DNA from: Uruburuella suis
GTDB lineage: Bacteria > Pseudomonadota > Gammaproteobacteria > Burkholderiales > Neisseriaceae
NCBI RefSeq assembly: GCF_004341385.1
Contig: NZ_SLXE01000026.1
Coordinates: forward strand, 1 to 37,864
DNA: 37,864 bases
Direction: 5' to 3'
Made by a program: the position numbers and the translations under genes. Under the pieces are notes generated by a model. That model worked only from the letters and a program-made list of their open reading frames with translations, made no database searches and was not told where the DNA came from. Positions within the stretch are counted from its first letter, which is position 1; the number at the start of each line of letters is the position of its first letter. This document shows, piece by piece, positions 1 through 6,970 of the stretch.

Positions 1-37
1 CGGCTTGGTATTTGAAGTCTACGGTATATTTGTTCAT
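1..37 (-). pseudogene. IS3-family transposase OrfA, 5' end only (window edge)
   Basis: Read on the minus strand, an ATG at 37-35 opens MNKYTVDFKYQA and runs off the window edge. This start resembles OrfA (the helix-turn-helix subunit) of IS3-family insertion sequences. It sits just inside a terminal repeat at 71-95. Only 12 residues are visible, so whether the element is intact or broken beyond the window is unknown. Confidence 0.6.
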
Positions 38-70
38 AAGAAAACTGCACCTTTATGGGTTGGATGGGGG

Positions 71-95
71 TGTCCAACTTTTGGGGTGCAGTTCA
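71..95 (-). mobile_element. Terminal inverted repeat of an IS3-family element
   Basis: On the minus strand this reads TGAACTGCACCCCAAAAGTT followed by GGACA, typical of IS3-family (IS150-like) ends, and lies about 35 bp upstream of the OrfA start. A related GGTGCAG segment recurs at about 46-52 in the opposite sense. It marks the right boundary of an insertion that continues left of the window. Confidence 0.65.
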
Positions 96-125
96 CGCTT
101 TCAGACGGCCTGTTTTGATAAATAC

Positions 126-152
126 AAAAAGCCCCTTTGTTGGGGCATTTTT
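126..152 (-). terminator. Rho-independent terminator of the HTH regulator gene
   Basis: A hairpin with arms AAAAAGCCCC and GGGGCATTTTT around a short TTTGTT loop lies 10 bp past the stop of the minus-strand regulator gene. A T-tract on both sides would let it work in either direction. Confidence 0.75.
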
Positions 153-161
153 CATGGGTAT

Positions 162-524
162 TCAACGGAATTCATGCAACATCATCAGCAAAGCTTTTTG
201 TTTTTCCGGCGACAAGTCACGAAACAGCTGCAACAGCAAAAGCTCTTCCTGCGCTAAAGCCCCATCCCCGTGAGACATACGCCCGTGGCGCAACCATTCC
301 GGTGTGCTGCCCAGCCATTTGGCCAAAGTGTCGATTTTATCCGCCGTAGGAATAGATTGCCCGATCAGCCAATTGTGCACAGCTTGCGGCGTAACCGATT
401 TATTCGGGTGGCGCAGATTAAAGCGGTTGGCCAAATCACCGGTAGAAAGCGCAGCCATGCCTGCCTGCTCAAGCGCAAAGCGCAGCCTTTTGCTGAATTC
501 GGATTTATCTTGGTTGGAATGCAT
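162..524 (-). CDS. Helix-turn-helix (XRE/Cro-like) transcriptional regulator
   Basis: A 120-residue cytoplasmic protein. Residues about 8-70 look like a phage-repressor type helix-turn-helix: an amphipathic first helix (FSKRLRFALEQAG), then STGDLANRFNLRHP and SVTPQAVHNWLIGQSIPTADKIDTLAKWLG, where the recognition helix would be TPQAVHNWL. The C-terminal 45 residues are Glu/Leu-rich (EELLLLQLFRDLSPEKQKALLMML), consistent with a dimerisation helix. The gene is divergent from the lipoprotein gene at 656, so it could control it through the shared 131-bp spacer; that is inference from position only. Targets are unknown. Confidence 0.75.
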   Translation of the reverse strand: MHSNQDKSEFSKRLRFALEQAGMAALSTGDLANRFNLRHPNKSVTPQAVHNWLIGQSIPTADKIDTLAKWLGSTPEWLRHGRMSHGDGALAQEELLLLQLFRDLSPEKQKALLMMLHEFR

Positions 525-606
525 GAAGGCATTATCAATAGCCGCATCGACATTTCGTAATCATTTGCTTGAAATAATAAATTAAATAATTGATAATGTG
601 AGTGCT

Positions 607-635
607 TGTCAGGTAGTGTAAATAAAGCTTAAATC
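607..635 (+). promoter_or_regulatory. Candidate promoter of the surface lipoprotein gene
   Basis: TTGTCA at 607-612 is followed about 17 bp later by TTAAAT, in an AT-rich spacer between the divergent regulator and the lipoprotein gene. An AAGGGA ribosome site precedes the ATG at 656. Another AT-rich candidate (TTGCTT with GATAAT) lies at about 563-595. Neither matches consensus fully. Confidence 0.35.
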
Positions 636-655
636 TTTAAACAAGGGAACTAAAA

Positions 656-1996
656 ATGTCTTTAAAAACAATCGGAGCATTAACCGTGATTGCGTTAAGC
701 CTGAGTGCGTGCGGCAGTAGCGGCACATCAGGGGTGGTGAAGCCAAACAGTAATACGACAGTTGAACAAACTGAAACGGAAAAAGCCGCTGCCGAAAAAG
801 TTGCTGCTGAAAAAGCCGCCGCCGAGAAAGCTGCTGCTGAAAAAGCTGCTGCTGAAAAAGCCGCCGCCGAAAAAGCTGCTGCTGAGAAAGCTGCTGCTGA
901 GAAAGCTGCTGCTGAGAAAGCTGCTGCTGAGAAAGCTGCTGCTGAGAAAGCTGCTGCTGAAAAAGCCGCTACCGAGAAAGCCGCTGCTGAAAAAGCTGCT
1001 GCTGAAAAAGCCGCCGCCGAGAAAGCTGCTGCTGAAAAAGCCGCTGCCGAAAAAGCCGCCGCCGAAAAAGCCGCCGCCGAAAAAGCTGCGGCAGAAGAAG
1101 CAGCCCGTTTAGAAGCCGAACGTATTGCCGCTGAAAAAGCTGCAGCGGAAGAAGCTGAACGGATAGCCGCCAAAAAAGTTGAATTGGTTAAGTTGGCTCA
1201 TGAGGCGGGTTTAAGTAATGAGCTGGCTCAATCATTCGCGACTAATCATACAAATGTGGCAAATAATGATATTGATGTTGCATTGGCCAGCTTTATTCGC
1301 GATGAGGCGATAAATGCAAAAGGTGATTATTTTTCTGAGGGCTTTTCTCAACGAAATGGCGGCGTGGCTTCTGCCTCTTCAGTTTCTACATCTATAGTAA
1401 ATGGTGTTGTCAGCAAATATGGTGAAGAAAGAAAAAGCTATAGCTATGAAAAGCTCTACAATCAACCTTATTCAATTGTGATTGGTGGGGGTGAAGCAAA
1501 TGATTTAACGCGTTATAACGGTTCTTCTGTTTATAGCAGCTCAAATAAAACCTTTGACATCACTGAAATTGCAGGTTTAGCCACCCAAGAGCATGCTCTT
1601 CCAACGTTGGGTTCGGCCACTTATCTCGGTAAGGCGATGAATGCAGCCGATGTATTAGGTGATCTGAGTTATACGATTAATTTTGGCAGCCGCACAGGTT
1701 CAGGCATGATTAGCGGTTTGAGCAACAGTAATGCTTCAGCCGATATTTTAGCAGCCGGTTCGATTGGGTTGCTGGAAGGGAAATTGGCGAAAATCAATGT
1801 AGGCGGTCAATCACTTATGAGTATTGCCGGAGTTGCGCAGGCTGGGGATAGTGCATGGGGTTATGTGAATGGCAAATATTCACTCGGCTTGTTCGGTCCG
1901 AAGGCAGAGGAAATAGCAGGCTCTGCATTGTTTGACAATGTTGGAAATGATGGCAAAATCGGTTTCGGCGGACAGCGCGGCGAAATCATCAAATAA
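656..1996 (+). CDS. Slam-dependent-type surface lipoprotein with AAAEK repeat stalk
   Basis: A 446-residue predicted outer-surface lipoprotein. The signal peptide ends in a lipobox (LSAC, Cys19). After about 20 Ser/Gly/Thr-rich residues come 21 KAAAE pentapeptides (residues 43-147), then related EAARLEAERIAAEK sequence to about residue 174; the whole stretch should form one long charged helix that lifts the rest from the membrane. The C-terminal region (about 180-446) is Gly/Ser-rich beta sequence ending in a block like that of TbpB/fHbp-type barrels (GLFGPKAEEIAGSALF, then IGFGGQR). The next gene encodes a Slam-type translocator, which fits export to the cell surface. The C-terminal part is visibly more AT-rich than the neighbouring Slam gene. 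The ligand is unknown: it could be an adhesin, or bind a host protein. Confidence 0.85.
   Translation: MSLKTIGALTVIALSLSACGSSGTSGVVKPNSNTTVEQTETEKAAAEKVAAEKAAAEKAAAEKAAAEKAAAEKAAAEKAAAEKAAAEKAAAEKAAAEKAAAEKAATEKAAAEKAAAEKAAAEKAAAEKAAAEKAAAEKAAAEKAAAEEAARLEAERIAAEKAAAEEAERIAAKKVELVKLAHEAGLSNELAQSFATNHTNVANNDIDVALASFIRDEAINAKGDYFSEGFSQRNGGVASASSVSTSIVNGVVSKYGEERKSYSYEKLYNQPYSIVIGGGEANDLTRYNGSSVYSSSNKTFDITEIAGLATQEHALPTLGSATYLGKAMNAADVLGDLSYTINFGSRTGSGMISGLSNSNASADILAAGSIGLLEGKLAKINVGGQSLMSIAGVAQAGDSAWGYVNGKYSLGLFGPKAEEIAGSALFDNVGNDGKIGFGGQRGEIIK
782..1096 (+). repeat. 21 x 15-bp in-frame repeat encoding KAAAE
   Basis: Fifteen-base units (AAA-GCN-GCN-GCN-GAR) are repeated 21 times without interruption, with one V and one T variant. 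Units vary at third positions (GCT/GCC, GAA/GAG). A block of five at 884-958 is identical (GAGAAAGCTGCTGCT), which suggests recent expansion by slippage or unequal recombination. Because the unit is a multiple of three, length changes would not break the reading frame. Confidence 0.97.
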
Positions 1997-2012
1997 GCTT
2001 TTCTAACTGCTC

Positions 2013-2047
2013 AGGCCGTCTGAAAGATATAATATTTCAGACGGCCT
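2013..2047. terminator. Inverted pair of DNA uptake sequences, likely terminator
   Basis: AGGCCGTCTGAAA at 2013-2025 and its complement at 2035-2047 form a 13-bp stem 17 bp after the lipoprotein stop. Such paired uptake sequences are common neisserial terminators. It lies between the lipoprotein and Slam genes, so it could reduce read-through. Confidence 0.75.
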
Positions 2048-2071
2048 TATTTAATCAGAACAATATTCAAA

Positions 2072-3535
2072 ATGTATAAACTCAATATTAAGGGGCAAAA
2101 GCCGGCATGGTGGCTGGCGCTTGCGGTTTTTCCGGTTTATGCCGCTGATGCGCCCTTACCGCTGCCGGATTCAGTCATTCCCGAGCCGGTGTTTTTCGAG
2201 CAAACCGAGCCGCCCAAGCCGTCTGAAAACTTATTGAAGCCGCCGGCTTTGCAGCAGCAAAAGCCGGCGACGGCTTTGAGTGCGGAAGAAGTGCGCGGCA
2301 ATGCGGCGCTGGCCACGGCGCTGATTAATCGGGCCTTGATGGCGCAGCAATGGGATTTGCTGGCCGAATTGCTGGCGCTTTATCCGCAGGCCGAGGGCTA
2401 TGATGCGGTGCTTTATGATTATGCGCGCGGGGCATGGCTGCGTTCGCAGCAGCGCTATCCCGAGGCGATTGCGCTTTATCGCGGCATTTTGGCGCAGCAG
2501 CCCGATTTGGCTTACCCGCGCTTTGATTTGGGCGTAATGCTATTTGAAAACCGCCAATACCGCGAAGCCGATGCCGAGCTTGCGCGTGCCAAGCCTGATC
2601 TGGCAGAGCCGATGCAGCAGCTGGTTGAGCGCTATCAGGCGGAAATTGCGCGGCAGCAGCGCTGGCAGCCGCAAATCAATCTACAATACGAGCAAACCGA
2701 TAATGTGAACAATGCTTCGGCCGAACGCGATATTGTGCTCAATGGCGTGCGCTTTGTGAAAAACGAAGAATCGCTGCCGCAATCGGCACACGGTTTGCGC
2801 TACGGCGTGGGGCTGGGGCGCGAAATGAATGTGGACGGCAATCATTTTATCGGCGCAGATGCGGGCTTTGACGGCGTGCATTATTGGGATAACCAGGCTT
2901 ATAACGAGCAAAGCCTGCGCTTGGGCGGCGCTTACCGTTGGCGAGATTTCCACCAAAATGCGGGCGTGGCGCCTTTTGTGGAGCAAAACTGGCTCGGCAG
3001 CGCGCGCTACAGCCGCCAATTCGGCGCCACGCTCGATTACAGCCGCCGCCTGAATGCACGCTGGCAGGCTTCGGCCGCCTACACGCATATGCAGCGCCGC
3101 TATGCCGAAGAAGAGGTGGCCAAGCGCCATAATGGTGCGTTCAACCAGCTTTCGGGCACGCTGATTTGGCAGGCTGCACCGCAATGGCTGCTCTTTGGCG
3201 GCGCGGATTACAGCCGCGACCACACGCGCGACAAGGCCGAATCTTCCGAGCGCAAGGGCGGCCGCATCGGCGCGGTGTATGCCGGCAAAAATTGGGGCGC
3301 GCGCACCAATCTGCGCTATGTGTTGCGCGATTTTGAAGCGGATAACGATTTCTACGGCTACCCGCGCCGCGACAAGGAATATCACGCCGGCGCGGCGCTG
3401 TGGCACAATAAATTGGCTTGGCAAGGCTTGGTGCCGAAGCTGAATTTCCGCTATCTGAAAATCGACAGCAATATGCCGAGCTTTTATTCGCGCTCGAGCG
3501 CGCAATGGTTTGTGAGCGTGGAGAAGGCTTTTTAG
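2072..3535 (+). CDS. Surface lipoprotein assembly modulator (Slam), TPR plus DUF560-type barrel
   Basis: A 487-residue outer-membrane protein. A signal peptide (MYKLNIKGQKPAWWLALAVF..YAADA) is followed by a proline-rich linker, an alpha-helical tetratricopeptide-like part (about residues 75-205; QRYPEAIALYRGILAQQPDL and LGVMLFENRQYREADAELAR are TPR-like), then a C-terminal region of alternating beta strands ending in aromatic Phe (residues about 208-487, FVSVEKAF). This order matches the Slam family, which moves lipoproteins across the neisserial outer membrane. It is placed directly after a surface lipoprotein gene, its probable client. No strong ribosome site is seen before the ATG. Whether it is Slam1- or Slam2-like cannot be settled by eye. 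Confidence 0.88.
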   Translation: MYKLNIKGQKPAWWLALAVFPVYAADAPLPLPDSVIPEPVFFEQTEPPKPSENLLKPPALQQQKPATALSAEEVRGNAALATALINRALMAQQWDLLAELLALYPQAEGYDAVLYDYARGAWLRSQQRYPEAIALYRGILAQQPDLAYPRFDLGVMLFENRQYREADAELARAKPDLAEPMQQLVERYQAEIARQQRWQPQINLQYEQTDNVNNASAERDIVLNGVRFVKNEESLPQSAHGLRYGVGLGREMNVDGNHFIGADAGFDGVHYWDNQAYNEQSLRLGGAYRWRDFHQNAGVAPFVEQNWLGSARYSRQFGATLDYSRRLNARWQASAAYTHMQRRYAEEEVAKRHNGAFNQLSGTLIWQAAPQWLLFGGADYSRDHTRDKAESSERKGGRIGAVYAGKNWGARTNLRYVLRDFEADNDFYGYPRRDKEYHAGAALWHNKLAWQGLVPKLNFRYLKIDSNMPSFYSRSSAQWFVSVEKAF

Positions 3536-3712
3536 CGGGGCTGGTGCGGGCAATAGCGTAGGCCGTCTGAAAAGTGGGACTTGGTTTGCATGATGGCGCA
3601 CAAAAACCATTATATGAAAGCCGGCATGTCGGCCTGGTTGATGGAGCAAGGCTTTGTAAATTAAAAATAATTTAAATGTTAGAGGCCGTCTGAAATATTT
3701 CAGACGGCCTTT
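3536..3712. other. Intergenic region with a 24-residue ORF and paired uptake sequences
   Basis: Contains a single uptake sequence at about 3560-3572 and a small open frame at 3590-3664 on the plus strand (MMAHKNHYMKAGMSAWLMEQ then GFVN). It ends in an inverted uptake-sequence pair at 3683-3710. The small frame has no clear ribosome site and no recognised family; it could be a remnant of a longer gene. Confidence 0.4.
3683..3710. terminator. Inverted pair of DNA uptake sequences, likely terminator
   Basis: AGGCCGTCTGAAA and its complement are separated by only two bases, giving a nearly perfect 28-bp palindrome followed by TTTT. Confidence 0.75.
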
Positions 3713-4315
3713 TATCCGAATTATTTTTTGAATCTATTATTGAAATGATGTTAATGAGTTGATTTTTTAGCGGACACAAAATATGATGATTATGTTTGGC
3801 CGCCGCAGGCCGGATTCAAGCATCCGACCTGCGCAGCGCCGGTATTCATCGTTTTCATAACGGATACGGAATGTGTGAAAGCGCAGCATTCGGAAACCAT
3901 GCAGATTTTAAACAAGATTTAAACAGGCCATTTGAGAACTTTGCAAAACCAGATAGCTGCCGCACCCGCGCAGGCGGGCGCCCAGTGCAGAGCAGCGCTT
4001 TGCTTGTCTCACACAAATAAAGTGGCATAACGGAGTAGCTTGGGTTGAAAACCCAACAAGCCCACAGGCCGTCTGAAACGTTGGGTTTTCAACCCAAGCT
4101 ACTCCGTTATAGAGCGTAGTTTTGTATCACTTTTTCTTGTATTCCACTATAACATCAAATAATTGATTCATCATATTTTGATGGCGGCTACCTGCTCGAC
4201 AACTGAAGCTGCGCCTCAGGCTGGGCTTCTGCCTGCACAGGAGCGACGGAAAGGAAGTTGTGCAAAGATCTTCATTTATTTGTTTTGCATTTATCTGTTT
4301 TAAAGGAAATGATAA
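3713..4315. other. 600-bp gene-poor intergenic region
   Basis: No convincing gene. An open frame of 74 codons at 3796-4020 has unbiased composition and no family resemblance. The region holds the large inverted repeat at 4027-4110 and a shorter inverted match (CAAAATATGATGA near 3777-3789, its complement near 4166-4178). It ends in the ribosome site AAAGGA of the exporter gene. The inverted matches suggest a degraded mobile element, but none can be named. Confidence 0.5.
4027..4110. repeat. Perfect 31-bp inverted repeat with an uptake sequence in the loop
   Basis: The arm at 4027-4057 is the exact complement of the arm at 4080-4110. The 22-base loop contains AGGCCGTCTGAAAC. Each arm also contains its own small palindrome (TTGGGTT, three bases, AACCCAA). 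No T-tract follows directly, so it does not look like a simple terminator; a palindromic repeat or mobile-element relic is more likely. Confidence 0.9.
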
Positions 4316-4939
4316 ATGAGCTTAAGCCTGATGTTTTATTTCCTGCTGGCCAGCATCATGGTGGCTGCGCTGCCGGGCCCTGCCATGATGCTGACCATAC
4401 AGAGTGCGGTGGCCGGCGGCTGGCAGCAGGGCATAAAGGTGACAGCGGGCATTTTGCTCGCTGATGTGGTTTTACTGCTGCTGGTGTGCATCGGTTTGGG
4501 CGAAATCATGGCCGCATCGCCGCGGCTGGTGGCGGTGTTGAATATAGCGGCGGCGCTCTATCTGCTTTATTTGGGGCTGCGCACGTTGGCGGATGCGCGC
4601 CGTTTTCCCGGCGGCTTGAAAGTTGATACAGGCCGGCAGGTGGCAGCGGCGAAAGAAGGCTTTTTCATCACGCTCATCAATCCGAAAACGATTATTTTTC
4701 TGCTGGCTTTTCTGCCCCAATTCGTGCGCGATTCCGCTGCTATCGGGCCGCAGGGGCAGCTGCTGGTGTTGTCGGCATGGTTTGTGTTGGCGGTGGCGGC
4801 GGTGATGGCGGCTTATACCTTTGCCGCCCATGCCGCCCGCAAATATTTGGCCGCGCCGCTCTGCCGCCGCTTGATGTCGGCAGGGTTTGGCTTGGTGTTG
4901 GTGTTTATCGGCGTGCGCAGTTTGATTGAGGCCGTCTGA
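4316..4939 (+). CDS. LysE/RhtB-family amino-acid exporter
   Basis: A 207-residue inner-membrane protein with about six hydrophobic segments. The N-terminal ALPGPAMMLTIQSAVAGGWQQG and the later FITLINPKTIIFLLAFLPQFV are the two hallmark stretches of the LysE/RhtB translocators, which export amino acids such as lysine, threonine or homoserine lactone. The exact substrate cannot be predicted. The start is supported by AAAGGAAATGATAA before the ATG. The final codons GAG GCC GTC TGA (E-A-V-stop) are themselves an uptake sequence. Confidence 0.88.
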   Translation: MSLSLMFYFLLASIMVAALPGPAMMLTIQSAVAGGWQQGIKVTAGILLADVVLLLLVCIGLGEIMAASPRLVAVLNIAAALYLLYLGLRTLADARRFPGGLKVDTGRQVAAAKEGFFITLINPKTIIFLLAFLPQFVRDSAAIGPQGQLLVLSAWFVLAVAAVMAAYTFAAHAARKYLAAPLCRRLMSAGFGLVLVFIGVRSLIEAV

Positions 4940-4974
4940 AAGGCGCATTTTGAGGCGGATTGTTCAGACGGCCT
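4929..4974. terminator. Inverted pair of DNA uptake sequences
   Basis: AGGCCGTCTGAA overlaps the stop codon of the exporter gene; its complement at 4963-4974 completes a 12-bp stem with a 22-base loop. Confidence 0.6.
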
Positions 4975-5027
4975 TAAGTTCATCTATAATAAGCCGCTGA
5001 TATGTCAGGCCGTCTGAAAAGTTGCTT

Positions 5028-5897
5028 ATGAAATTTGCCTTTTTTATTCTTTATCTGATTCAGCTGCTGCCTTTTGCCGCCATCCACAAGCTGGCCGATT
5101 TTATCGGCACGCTGGCTTATTATGCTGTGGCGCCGCGCCGCAGAGTGGGCGAGGTGAATCTGCGCCTGTGTTATCCCGAATGGAATGAAGCCGAGCGCAA
5201 AAAAGTGCTCAAGCGCCATTTTCAGCACATGGCCAAATTATTGTGCGAATACGGGCTTTATTGGTATGCAGATGCGGCCCGCTTGAAAAAGCTGGTGCGC
5301 TATCAGGATAAACATTATCTCGATGAGGCGCTGGCTGTGGGCGAAAAAGTGATTTTGCTCTACCCGCATTTCACCGCTTTTGAAATGGCGGTGTACACGC
5401 TCAATCAAGATGTGCCGCTGGTGAGCATGTATTCGCATCAGAAAAATAAAGCCATGGACGAGCAGATTTTAAAAGGCCGCCACCGCTACAATAATGTGTT
5501 TCTCATCGGCCGCACCGAAGGCTTGCGCGCGATTATCAAGCATTTGCGCAAAAGCGATGCGCCGTTTCTTTATCTGCCCGACCAGGATTTCGGCCGCGCC
5601 GATTCGATTTTTGTGGACTTTTTCGGCATTCCCACCGCCACCATTGCCGGCTTGAGCCGCATCGCCGCGATGACCGGCGCCAAAGTGATACCCGCCATTC
5701 CCACCCGCGAAGCCGACAACACGGTGAGCCTGCGCTTTTATCCGGCTTGGGAACATTTCCCCGGCAACGATGCCGCCGTCGACACACAGCGCATGAACGA
5801 CTTTATCGAAGCGCGTGTGCGCGAGCAGCCGGCGCAATATTTCTGGCTGCACAAGCGCTTCAAAACGCGGCCCGAAGGCGAGGCCGGGTTTTATTGA
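5028..5897 (+). CDS. lpxL: Lipid A late acyltransferase (LpxL1/HtrB type)
   Basis: A 289-residue membrane-anchored acyltransferase that adds a secondary (lauroyl-type) acyl chain to lipid A in the inner membrane. An N-terminal hydrophobic anchor (MKFAFFILYLIQLLPFAAI) is followed by the catalytic HX4D/E-type motif HFTAFE (about residue 124) and by YLPDQDFG, FFGIPTATIAGLSR and the C-terminal HKRFKTRPEG. The sequence is very like meningococcal LpxL1 as I remember it. An in-frame TTG at 5022 exists, but ATG 5028 matches the family start. An uptake sequence lies directly upstream. It is on the same strand as the DarA-like gene but is separated from it by 119 bp holding a stem-loop. Confidence 0.92.
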   Translation: MKFAFFILYLIQLLPFAAIHKLADFIGTLAYYAVAPRRRVGEVNLRLCYPEWNEAERKKVLKRHFQHMAKLLCEYGLYWYADAARLKKLVRYQDKHYLDEALAVGEKVILLYPHFTAFEMAVYTLNQDVPLVSMYSHQKNKAMDEQILKGRHRYNNVFLIGRTEGLRAIIKHLRKSDAPFLYLPDQDFGRADSIFVDFFGIPTATIAGLSRIAAMTGAKVIPAIPTREADNTVSLRFYPAWEHFPGNDAAVDTQRMNDFIEARVREQPAQYFWLHKRFKTRPEGEAGFY

Positions 5898-5910
5898 ACG
5901 ATGCTGCGAT

Positions 5911-5952
5911 TTTTCAGACGGCCTTGAATCTTCATTCCAGGCCGTCTGAAAA
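5911..5952. terminator. Outward-facing pair of DNA uptake sequences
   Basis: TTTTCAGACGGCCT and AGGCCGTCTGAAAA form a 14-bp stem with a 14-base loop, 14 bp after lpxL. The two uptake sequences face away from each other, unlike most pairs in this window. Confidence 0.6.
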
Positions 5953-6016
5953 TTTGCAGCGGGATTGGGCGTGGCTTCGGGTATAATCGCAACAAATTTT
6001 AACAAATGTATGCAAT

Positions 6017-6946
6017 ATGAACGCCGAACACACGCACGCGCCCAAAGTGCTCATCGTTTACTATTCCCAAACCGGCCAGCTCTCGCGCATGGTGGAAGCG
6101 TTTGCCGCACCCTTGCGCCAAAGCGGCGCCGAAGTGGAATATTGCGCCATCCTGCCGCAGCAGGCTTATCCTTTTCCTTGGCCTTTTTGGCGCTTTTTCA
6201 ACACCTTTCCCGAAACCGTGCATTTGCAGCCGGCGCCGATTGAAGCGCCGCAATTTGCTCATGAGCGCTATGATTTGGTGGTGATTGCCTACACGGTGTG
6301 GTTTTTGTCGCCTGCGCAGCCGATAACGGCTTTTGTGCAGCATCCGGCCGCGCAGCCGATTTTGCGCGGCGCTTCGGTGATGACGCTGATCGGCTGCCGC
6401 AACATGTGGTTGATGGCGCAGGAAAAAATGAAAGCCTTGCTGGCCGATGCCGGCGCAAAGCTCATCGATAATGTGGTGAAAATCGATGCCTGCAGTAGCG
6501 CCTGGAGCTTTGTTACCACGCCTTTGTGGCTGCTCACCGGCAAGCAGCAGGGCGCTGAGTGGCTGCCCAAAGCGGGCATTGCCGAAGCGGAAATCGCCGA
6601 TTGCGGCCGCTTCGGCGCGCGTGTGGCCGAATGTTTGCACAGGCCGTCTGAAAGCGATCAGCCGATGTTGCGTGGCATGGGCGCGGTGACAATCAACGAG
6701 CGGCTGATTTTCAGCGAAACCGCCGCCGCGCGCAGCTTTTATTTGTGGGGCAAATTGCTGATGGCATCAGGGCGGGTGTCGCCGCTGCTGCGGCGTGTGG
6801 TGTTGGCGCTTTATGTGGTGTTTTTGGTGGCGATTATTCTCACGGTGGTGCCGGTGAGCGCGCTGCTCAAGCGCTTGTTTGCGCCTTTGCTGGCCGATAA
6901 AATCCGCCGCCAGAAAGTCTATTTCAGCCAGCCTTCGGGCGAATGA
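6017..6946 (+). CDS. DarA-like (dialkylresorcinol condensing enzyme-type) protein
   Basis: A 309-residue protein. The N-terminus (KVLIVYYSQTGQLSRMVEAF) has a flavodoxin-like phosphate-binding loop, and the body (YDLVVIAYTVWFLSPAQPI) keeps the flavodoxin-type alternating fold. The C-terminal 60 residues hold at least one hydrophobic segment (VVLALYVVFLVAIILTVVPV), so it is probably membrane attached. This architecture fits the DarA proteins that work with a DarB ketosynthase in dialkylresorcinol-type synthesis, and a DarB-like gene follows 24 bp later. An uptake sequence lies inside the gene at about 6641, encoding RPSES. The function is inferred from family and neighbours; the true product is unknown. 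Confidence 0.7.
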   Translation: MNAEHTHAPKVLIVYYSQTGQLSRMVEAFAAPLRQSGAEVEYCAILPQQAYPFPWPFWRFFNTFPETVHLQPAPIEAPQFAHERYDLVVIAYTVWFLSPAQPITAFVQHPAAQPILRGASVMTLIGCRNMWLMAQEKMKALLADAGAKLIDNVVKIDACSSAWSFVTTPLWLLTGKQQGAEWLPKAGIAEAEIADCGRFGARVAECLHRPSESDQPMLRGMGAVTINERLIFSETAAARSFYLWGKLLMASGRVSPLLRRVVLALYVVFLVAIILTVVPVSALLKRLFAPLLADKIRRQKVYFSQPSGE

Positions 6947-6970
6947 TAACTTTGCATCAAGAGCCATAAA

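Noticed and set aside
782..1096. Short regular repeats that might suggest a CRISPR array
   Set aside because: Units are 15 bp with no spacers and stay in frame with a lipoprotein gene.
637..1173. 178-codon minus-strand frame made of SAAAF repeats
   Set aside because: It is the reverse-complement shadow of the AAAEK array; the plus-strand frame has a lipobox, a ribosome site and a plausible C-terminal domain.
2681..3649. 322-codon minus-strand frame opposite the Slam gene
   Set aside because: Composition is His/Ala/Arg-rich as expected of a shadow in GC-rich DNA; it has no family resemblance.
3796..4020. 74-codon frame in the intergenic region
   Set aside because: No ribosome site, no recognisable domain and unbiased composition.
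5028..5897. lpxL as a dedicated enzyme of the DarA/DarB-like locus
   Set aside because: It closely matches meningococcal LpxL1 and is separated by a stem-loop, so a normal lipid A role is more likely; the neighbourhood may be chance.
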